A stretch of 40,321 nucleotides of DNA. It comes from Consotaella salsifontis (GTDB lineage: Bacteria; Pseudomonadota; Alphaproteobacteria; Rhizobiales; Rhizobiaceae). The notes beneath the pieces were generated by a model. That model was not told the origin of the DNA, made no database searches, and was given only the letters and a program-made list of their open reading frames with translations. Positions 35,354-40,321 of this stretch are shown here, one piece after another. The translations under genes and the position numbers were made by a program. The stretch covers positions 1 to 40,321 of the forward strand of contig NZ_FUXL01000023.1 of assembly GCF_900167365.1 (NCBI RefSeq), in the 5' to 3' direction. Within the stretch, counting starts at the first letter, position 1, and each line of letters starts with the position of its first letter.

Positions 35354-36736
35354 ATGGCCCGAACCTGTTTGTCGATCATCCTGGCTGCCGGCGAAGGCTC
35401 GCGCATGAAATCGCGACGCGCCAAGGTGCTCCACGAAGTGGCAGGCTTGGCGATGATCCGCCACGTCGCCAAAGCTGCCGCCGCGACGGGCTCTTCACAC
35501 ATCGCTCTCGTTCTGGGACGCGACCATGAGGAGGTCGAGGCGAGCGTGCAAAAGACGCAGGGCGAGGGCGTCTCCACGCATCTTCAAATGGAACGGCTGG
35601 GGACGGCCCATGCCGTACTCGCGGCACGTGCGGCGCTGGAAGAGGGGTGGGACGACGTGCTCATCCTTTATGGCGATACGCCGCTGATCCGGCCGGAGAC
35701 GCTGACGCGGGCGCGCGCGTCGCTGCTGGCGGGAGCGGATGTCTGCGTGGTCGGCTTCCGACCAAGCGATCCCACCGGCTACGGTCGATTGATCGAAGGT
35801 GGCGGCGAGCTTCTCGCCATCCGCGAGCACAAGGACGCCTCGGATACTGAGCGTCTGATCGGCTATTGCAACAGCGGTGTCATGGCGGTGCGGGGGGGCG
35901 TCCTTCTCGATCTGCTCGAGAAGGTCGGAAACGACAACTCCAAGGGCGAGTACTACCTCACCGATATCGTCGCCATCGCGCGCGCCAAGGGCCAAACCGT
36001 CCGCGCCATCGAGGCTCCGGCCGACGAGGTCGCGGGTGTGAACTCGCGCGTGGAGCTCGCCTATGTTGAAGCATTGTGGCAGTCGCGCCGGCGGCGCGAG
36101 ATGATGCTCGCTGGCGTCACTCTCGTTGCGCCGGATACCGTCTTCTTTTCCCACGATACCGAGATCGCCGCTGACGTTGTCGTTGAGCCGAACGTCGTCT
36201 TCGGCCCCGGCGTGTCCGTGCTTGCCGGAGCCGTGATCCACGCCTTCAGCCATCTCGAAGGCGCCCGCGTCGGGGTGGGGTGTGCCATAGGGCCGTTTGC
36301 GCGCCTAAGGCCTGGCGCCACTCTCGCCACCGATGCCAAGGTGGGCAACTTCTGCGAGATCAAGAATGCCGAGGTGGGCGAGGGCGCCAAGGTCAATCAC
36401 CTCACCTATATCGGCGATGCGACGGTGGGCGCGAAATCGAACATCGGTGCCGGCACCATCACCTGCAACTACGACGGCGCCCTGAAGCATCACACTGAGA
36501 TCGGCGCGGGCGTCTTCGTCGGCTCGAACACGGCGCTCGTCGCGCCCGTCAGCGTGGGCGACGGCGCCTATATCGCCTCAGGCTCCGTGATCACGGAAAA
36601 CATTCCTGCCGATGCGCTGGCTCTCGGGCGGGCCCGACAGGTGAACAAGGATGACCGGGGGCGATTGATCCGCGAGCGCAACGCCGCCGCCAAGGCGGAG
36701 CGCAAGCGGCGCGAGGCCGAAGCCAAAGAAGCCTGA
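35354..36736 (+). CDS. glmU: Bifunctional N-acetylglucosamine-1-phosphate uridyltransferase / glucosamine-1-phosphate acetyltransferase
   Basis: A 460-residue cytoplasmic enzyme that makes UDP-GlcNAc, the precursor of peptidoglycan and lipopolysaccharide. The N-terminal uridyltransferase domain has [11 protein letters not shown] (usually GTRM; here Ser replaces Thr) with KVLHEVAG and YGDTPLI. The C-terminal acetyltransferase domain is a left-handed beta-helix of hexapeptide repeats (for example [20 protein letters not shown]) containing the acetyl-transfer His region VNHLTYIGD. The last 30 residues are basic/charged ([12 protein letters not shown]). The length is standard. The ribosome binding site is weak. 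glmS follows 120 bases later. Confidence 0.97.
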   Translation: MARTCLSIILAAGEGSRMKSRRAKVLHEVAGLAMIRHVAKAAAATGSSHIALVLGRDHEEVEASVQKTQGEGVSTHLQMERLGTAHAVLAARAALEEGWDDVLILYGDTPLIRPETLTRARASLLAGADVCVVGFRPSDPTGYGRLIEGGGELLAIREHKDASDTERLIGYCNSGVMAVRGGVLLDLLEKVGNDNSKGEYYLTDIVAIARAKGQTVRAIEAPADEVAGVNSRVELAYVEALWQSRRRREMMLAGVTLVAPDTVFFSHDTEIAADVVVEPNVVFGPGVSVLAGAVIHAFSHLEGARVGVGCAIGPFARLRPGATLATDAKVGNFCEIKNAEVGEGAKVNHLTYIGDATVGAKSNIGAGTITCNYDGALKHHTEIGAGVFVGSNTALVAPVSVGDGAYIASGSVITENIPADALALGRARQVNKDDRGRLIRERNAAAKAERKRREAEAKEA

Positions 36737-36856
36737 CCAGCCGCGTATCAGGACTTGGTTCACCGATAGACATCGAATTTGATGAGGAAGCCGGACTATT
36801 CGCATTAAGGTGGCTTCCGAAATTCTGCCCTTTCGAGAGCAAGGAGAGCCAACGCG

Positions 36857-38683
36857 ATGTGCGGCATCATTGGCATCGTGAGCCGGAAGCCGGTGGCCAA
36901 CCGGTTGGTGGACGCGCTGAAGCGTCTCGAATACCGGGGCTATGATTCCGCCGGGGTGGCGACCCTGGACGACGGCGCGCTGTCACGCCGCCGGGCCCAG
37001 GGGAAGCTCGTCGCGCTGGAGCGCCTGCTCGCGGAAAAGCCTCTCAACGGATCGATCGGGATCGGCCACACGCGCTGGGCCACGCATGGCGCCGCGACCG
37101 AAGAGAATGCCCATCCTCACGCGACGCATCGCGTCGCGGTGGTCCACAACGGCATCATTGAGAACTTCCGCGAGCTGAGAGCGGAGCTCGAGGCGGACGG
37201 TTACCGCTTCGAAAGCCAGACCGACACCGAGGCCGTGGCCCAGCTGGTAACGCGCGAGATCGATCGCGGCGCGAGCCCTCGGGAAGCGGTCTTTAGGAGC
37301 CTCAAGCGGCTCGATGGCGCCTTCGCGCTCGCCTTTCTTTTCCCCGGAGAAGAGAACCTCCTCATCGGCGCGCGGCGCGGCTCGCCGCTCGCGGTCGGCG
37401 ACGGTGAGGGCGAGATGTTTCTCGGCTCGGACGGAATCGCTCTGTCGCCCTTCACGGAGTCCGTCCGTTATCTGGAAGACGGCGACTGGGTGATCCTTTC
37501 CCGCGAGGGTGCGGAAATCTTCGACGAGAATGGGGCTCCTGCCGAGCGCGCGGCACGGCGCGCGGTCGGGCGCACCTTTTACGTCGACAAGGGAAACTTC
37601 CGGCATTTCATGCAGAAGGAGATCTACGAGCAGCCCGACGTGATCTCGCATACGCTTTCGTCCTTCTTCGATATGGCGAACGGCCGGACGCGCCTGCCGA
37701 GAGGTCAGGAGGTCGACTTCTCCAAGATCAACCGCATGGTGCTTTCGGCCTGCGGGACGGGCTATTACGCGGCCCTGACCGGGCGCTATTATCTCGAGCG
37801 CTACGCTCGCATTCCCTGCGATATCGACGTCGCTTCGGAGTTCCGTTACCGAGAGAGCCCGCTGTCGGGCGTCGATTTCGCATTGTTCGTGTCGCAGTCA
37901 GGCGAAACAGCCGACACGCTGGCCTCCCTGCGCCATGCCAAGGCGGAAGGCCTCACTACCGCCGCTGTCGTCAACGTCGATGAATCGACCATCGCGCGCG
38001 AGGCGGATATCGTTTGGCCGACCCTGGCGGGGCCGGAGATCGGCGTCGCGTCTACCAAGGCGTTTACCTGCCAGCTGACGGCGCTGGCGGCGCTGTCCGT
38101 GGCGGCGGGTGTTCAGCGCGGCGTGCTTTCGCGCGATGACGAGCTGACGCTGGCCAAGGCGCTGTCCGAGGCGCCGAGGCTGACCAACGCTGTCTTGAAG
38201 CTCGATTCCCTGATCGAGAGGCTGGCGCACGACATGGCGACGAAGCGCCACGCGCTCTTCCTTGGCCGTGGCTTCAACTATCCCCTGGCTCTGGAAGGAG
38301 CATTAAAGCTCAAGGAAATCAGCTACATCCATGCGGAAGGTTACGCGGCAGGTGAGCTGAAGCACGGGCCGATCGCGCTGATCGACGATACGATGCCGGT
38401 GGTCGTGATCGCCCCTTATGACCGCGTCTTCGAGAAGACCGCCTCGAACATGCAGGAAGTGGCGGCGCGGGGTGGTCGGATCATTCTCGTCACGGACGAG
38501 CGAGGCGCGGCAAGCGGCGTCGTCAAGGATGCCGAGCTGATCGTGCTTCCGGATATGCCTGAAATTCTGATGCCGATCGTCTACGCGCTTCCGCTGCAAC
38601 TGCTGGCCTATCACACGGCGGTGCACATGGGGACGGATGTCGATCAGCCGCGCAATCTCGCCAAGTCCGTGACCGTCGAGTAG
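36857..38683 (+). CDS. glmS: Glutamine--fructose-6-phosphate aminotransferase (isomerizing)
   Basis: A 608-residue enzyme that converts fructose-6-phosphate and glutamine to glucosamine-6-phosphate, the first step toward UDP-GlcNAc. Cys2 of MCGIIGIV is the amidotransferase nucleophile, which fixes the start; AAGGAG lies eleven to twelve bases upstream. The class II glutaminase domain spans about 1-220 (GHTRWATHGA; HNGIIENF). Two SIS isomerase domains follow (ACGTGYYAALTGRYYLE, SQSGETADTLASLRHA, then LGRGFNYPLALEGALKLKE). The ending DQPRNLAKSVTVE is diagnostic. The leader contains an inverted repeat GGAAGCC...GGCTTCC (36786-36818). It sits next to glmU, its pathway partner. Confidence 0.98.
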   Translation: MCGIIGIVSRKPVANRLVDALKRLEYRGYDSAGVATLDDGALSRRRAQGKLVALERLLAEKPLNGSIGIGHTRWATHGAATEENAHPHATHRVAVVHNGIIENFRELRAELEADGYRFESQTDTEAVAQLVTREIDRGASPREAVFRSLKRLDGAFALAFLFPGEENLLIGARRGSPLAVGDGEGEMFLGSDGIALSPFTESVRYLEDGDWVILSREGAEIFDENGAPAERAARRAVGRTFYVDKGNFRHFMQKEIYEQPDVISHTLSSFFDMANGRTRLPRGQEVDFSKINRMVLSACGTGYYAALTGRYYLERYARIPCDIDVASEFRYRESPLSGVDFALFVSQSGETADTLASLRHAKAEGLTTAAVVNVDESTIAREADIVWPTLAGPEIGVASTKAFTCQLTALAALSVAAGVQRGVLSRDDELTLAKALSEAPRLTNAVLKLDSLIERLAHDMATKRHALFLGRGFNYPLALEGALKLKEISYIHAEGYAAGELKHGPIALIDDTMPVVVIAPYDRVFEKTASNMQEVAARGGRIILVTDERGAASGVVKDAELIVLPDMPEILMPIVYALPLQLLAYHTAVHMGTDVDQPRNLAKSVTVE

Positions 38684-38745
38684 CGCAACTGTGATTGCCG
38701 TCGCATAGACTGCGCGGTCTTGAAATTACCGGGAAGGAGCAAGAG

Positions 38746-38910
38746 ATGATTCTGTCGTCCGCTTTTTTTCGGATGTCCTCGCGGCGTGCCGCTGAACAGG
38801 GGTTCACCTCACATGATGCGGCTGCGCAATTACTTCCTAACCGGCTTCGTGATCCTGGCGCCGCTTGCTATCACGCTGTGGCTCACCTGGTCCTTCGTTC
38901 AGTGGGTTGA
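38746..38910 (+). CDS. Possible leader ORF overlapping the DUF502 gene (54 aa)
   Basis: An ATG at 38746 with a textbook site (GGGAAGGAG, six bases away) opens a 54-residue frame beginning MILSSAFFRMSSRRAAEQ. It reads through the DUF502 start in a different frame and stops at 38910. The sequence is not recognised. A run of seven T (38763-38769) lies near its start; one base fewer there would join it in frame to DUF502. It could be a translated leader that couples to the downstream gene, a misleading ribosome binding site, or a sign of a base-count error. Confidence 0.3.
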   Translation: MILSSAFFRMSSRRAAEQGFTSHDAAAQLLPNRLRDPGAACYHAVAHLVLRSVG

Positions 38911-39511
38911 TGGTTGGGTCACGCCCTATATTCCGGGGCGCTACAATCCCAACACCTACCTGCCGTTTCCGCTACCGGGTTTTGGCCTGCTGGTGGCGCT
39001 GGTGATGATCACCCTGGTGGGATTCCTTGCCGCCAACCTCATCGGGCGGACCATACTCAACTGGGGCGAGCGCCTTCTCGGCCGGATGCCGCTGGTGCGC
39101 ACGATCTATACCAGCCTGAAGCAGATCTTCGAGACGGTGCTTTCCGACAGATCGTCATCGTTCCAGATGGCCGGGCTCATCGAATATCCTCGCCCCGGCT
39201 TGTGGTCCCTGGTGTTCATCGCGACGAATGCGCGAGGAGAGATCGCATCGATCTTTGCCGAGGACGGGATCGAAGCCTACGCCGTTTTCCTACCGACAAC
39301 GCCCAACCCGACCTCCGGTTATCTCCTCTACGTTCCGAAGACCGACGTAAAAGTGCTCACTATGTCGATCGAGGAAGCCGCCAAACTCATCATTTCCGCC
39401 GGTCTGGTGACTGCGGATCGCGATCAGGCCCCGACGACGCAAATTGCGGCCGCCCGCGAAGTGGAGACGCGCCCCGCAACCCCGAAAACGGTCGCCGAGA
39501 CGGTGGAATAG
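38813..39511 (+). CDS. DUF502 family membrane protein
   Basis: A 232-residue protein with two N-terminal transmembrane helices (NYFLTGFVILAPLAITLWLT and LPGFGLLVALVMITLVGFLA), followed by the conserved soluble core: GERLLGRMPLVRTIYTSLKQ, then PRPGLWSLVFIATNARGEI and FLPTTPNPTSGYLLYVP. The family is widespread in bacteria and plant relatives exist (LIKE COV), but its biochemical role is unknown. The start could be ATG 38813 or 38816; AGGGG lies ten bases before the first. An upstream in-frame GTG at 38786 is less likely. The C-terminal 40 residues are polar and variable. It is not obviously linked in function to glmS. Confidence 0.92.
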   Translation: MMRLRNYFLTGFVILAPLAITLWLTWSFVQWVDGWVTPYIPGRYNPNTYLPFPLPGFGLLVALVMITLVGFLAANLIGRTILNWGERLLGRMPLVRTIYTSLKQIFETVLSDRSSSFQMAGLIEYPRPGLWSLVFIATNARGEIASIFAEDGIEAYAVFLPTTPNPTSGYLLYVPKTDVKVLTMSIEEAAKLIISAGLVTADRDQAPTTQIAAAREVETRPATPKTVAETVE

Positions 39512-39530
39512 GAGACGGGATAAGAGTGGC

Positions 39531-39755
39531 TCAGGTGATCGCTTCGCGGTCGCCAGGGCGCACGATCACCGCCTCTTCCTCGTCCACCATGACGAGGCGT
39601 GGCGCCTCGGGAAGGTCGAGCTTTTCGGCCGCTGCTTCCTCCGCTTCCTTGAGCTCCCGGCACGCCAGGGCCAGGCGGTGGCGCACCCACGGTGCAAGAT
39701 CCGTGAAGCGGGGTTGCCTGCGACGCCGGGTGAGAACACTGTCGAATAGGCGCAT
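39531..39755 (-). CDS. Small hypothetical protein (74 aa)
   Basis: A 74-residue charged protein: basic at the start (MRLFDSVLTRRRRQPRF), helical in the middle (LACRELKEAEEAAAEKLDL) and acidic then beta-like at the end (RLVMVDEEEAVIVRP). No family is recognised. The frame extends upstream to 39824, but the ATG at 39755 is preceded by GAGGGAG at good spacing. It is convergent with the DUF502 gene, with 19 bases between the stops. Conservation would need to be tested; the codon pattern and ribosome binding site support it as real. Confidence 0.6.
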   Translation of the reverse strand: MRLFDSVLTRRRRQPRFTDLAPWVRHRLALACRELKEAEEAAAEKLDLPEAPRLVMVDEEEAVIVRPGDREAIT

Positions 39756-39872
39756 CCGTCGAGCTCCCTCGAGCAAGTTCAACAAAAGCGCGATGCGGCT
39801 TCGCGTTGGCAATCGCGCAGACAACGAAACCGTTAAAGCAATGGCGGTGAACTTGGTTTCACTGGCGATGCG

Positions 39873-40231
39873 CTAGTGAAACGGCAGGATGACGAAGGCC
39901 ACGGCCTGGAGCAGCAACGAGACGAGGATCAGCCGCAATGCCCAGGTTCGGCAGCGGGCGCTAACCGCGTTGCCCGCCAGATACTGTTCGTAGGCCACGG
40001 CATAGCTCGCCGCCAGGATTGTCCGCTCCTGGGCTTCCTCGTCAAGCTCGGAACCTGAGATCAAAGCGGCCTTGTCAGGCAGCGGCAGGGGCTCGTGATA
40101 GACGAACAGCCACTCCGATTTGACCACCTGATAGGCGGACGCGAACAGGGCGAGGACAGCGACCGCCCCGAGCGCCAGAATGGAAGCTGTGGGAAGCTGC
40201 CGCCAGTTCCCGAGATCGATCTCAACCGCTA
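39873..40231 (-). pseudogene. Membrane-protein gene truncated at its 5' end by an IS630-type insertion
   Basis: The frame ending at 39873 stays open on the minus strand back to a CTAG at 40229-40232, where insertion-sequence DNA begins. No ATG, GTG or TTG occurs in frame before the GTG at 40127, and that GTG has no ribosome binding site and cuts a hydrophobic helix. The readable product has a first helix (SILALGAVAVLALFASAYQV), a soluble part (VYHEPLPLPDKAALISGSEL; ERTILAASYAVAYEQYLAGN) and a second helix (LRLILVSLLLQAVAFVILPF). The family is not recognised. I infer that the original start was lost when the element inserted. A shorter protein from 40127 cannot be excluded. Confidence 0.6.
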
Positions 40232-40321
40232 GAGCGGGATGAGATTAGGATCGTCCATATCCTGAGTTGACGAGGTAGTTGCTGCATTCGTCGGCGGAGA
40301 TGGTGGAGAGGATCTGGCCGA
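40232..40321 (-). mobile_element. End of an IS630-family insertion sequence (runs off the window)
   Basis: From the TA at 40230-40231 the sequence GAGCGGGATGAGATTAGGA resembles the terminal repeat of rhizobial IS630-type elements. It is followed on the minus strand by the 3' end of a transposase gene. IS630 elements insert at TA, often within CTAG, as seen here. The other end and the duplicated TA lie beyond the window. Confidence 0.65.
40245..40321 (-). CDS. IS630-family transposase, C-terminal fragment
   Basis: The last 24 residues of a reading frame that enters from the right edge: GQILSTISADECSNYLVNSG followed by YGRS and a TAA stop at 40245-40247. The pattern (serine/alanine)-x-E-C-x-N-Y-x-x-x-x-G-Y is the usual ending of IS630/Tc1-type DDE transposases in Rhizobiales. 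Catalytic residues are outside the window, so activity cannot be judged. The gene points left, toward the insertion junction at 40230. Confidence 0.75.
   Translation of the reverse strand, partial: GQILSTISADECSNYLVNSGYGRS

Noticed and set aside
36737-36856. glmS ribozyme or amino-sugar riboswitch upstream of glmS
   Set aside because: Only a simple 7-bp inverted repeat with a 19-base loop is visible; none of the ribozyme core is present, and such ribozymes are characteristic of Gram-positive bacteria.

Overview
The window looks like a chromosomal segment of a GC-rich alphaproteobacterium, most likely of the order Hyphomicrobiales (Rhizobiales). The reasons are the gene order tig / clpP / clpX / lon / hupB, a vitamin-B12-dependent ribonucleotide reductase (nrdJ), a ugpBAEC operon, a DUF1127 mini-protein, Flp-type pilins, and promoter-like boxes of the CTTGAC / CTATAT type. 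I cannot name the genus from the sequence alone.

Layout. 1-10044: a DUF1127 mini-protein, tRNA-Leu(UAG), trigger factor, an MscS-family channel, ClpP, ClpX, Lon and HU; this is the protein-folding and proteolysis block, with two clear intrinsic terminators. 10045-11458: a gene-poor stretch and two small Flp pilin genes without a tad assembly locus in view. 11459-18688 (minus strand): an SLC10-like transporter, a YjbB-type Na/Pi cotransporter with a PhoU-like tail, and the complete ugpBAEC sn-glycerol-3-phosphate ABC importer, so two phosphorus-uptake systems lie side by side. 18998-25817 (plus strand): a compact six-gene cluster with a sugar-binding protein, an RbsA-type ATPase, two permeases, a LacI regulator and a Gfo/Idh/MocA oxidoreductase. 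A LacI-type palindrome sits in its promoter region, and the substrate is unknown.

25966-29766: nrdJ on the minus strand. A near-perfect NrdR-type box lies over its -10 element, and a weaker box lies 31 bp away. 30345-34284: a xanthine/guanine phosphoribosyltransferase, a CinA-N/MoCF-domain protein, a WrbA-type quinone reductase, and divergent XRE and LysR regulators. 34375-39511: tRNA-Leu(UAA), a CcdA-like protein, GlmU, GlmS (amino-sugar and cell-wall precursor synthesis) and a DUF502 membrane protein. 39531-40321: a small hypothetical gene, then a membrane-protein gene whose 5' end appears cut off by an IS630-type insertion sequence running off the right edge.

Most of the window is conserved housekeeping and transport. 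I see no CRISPR array, prophage, toxin-antitoxin pair or obvious new defence system. The observations most worth following are regulatory (NrdR pair, LacI operator, tandem GCACATAGTGC sites before the Na/Pi transporter), the IS630 truncation, the terminator-like hairpin in the gene-free stretch after hupB, and the short ORF with a strong ribosome binding site that overlaps the DUF502 gene.
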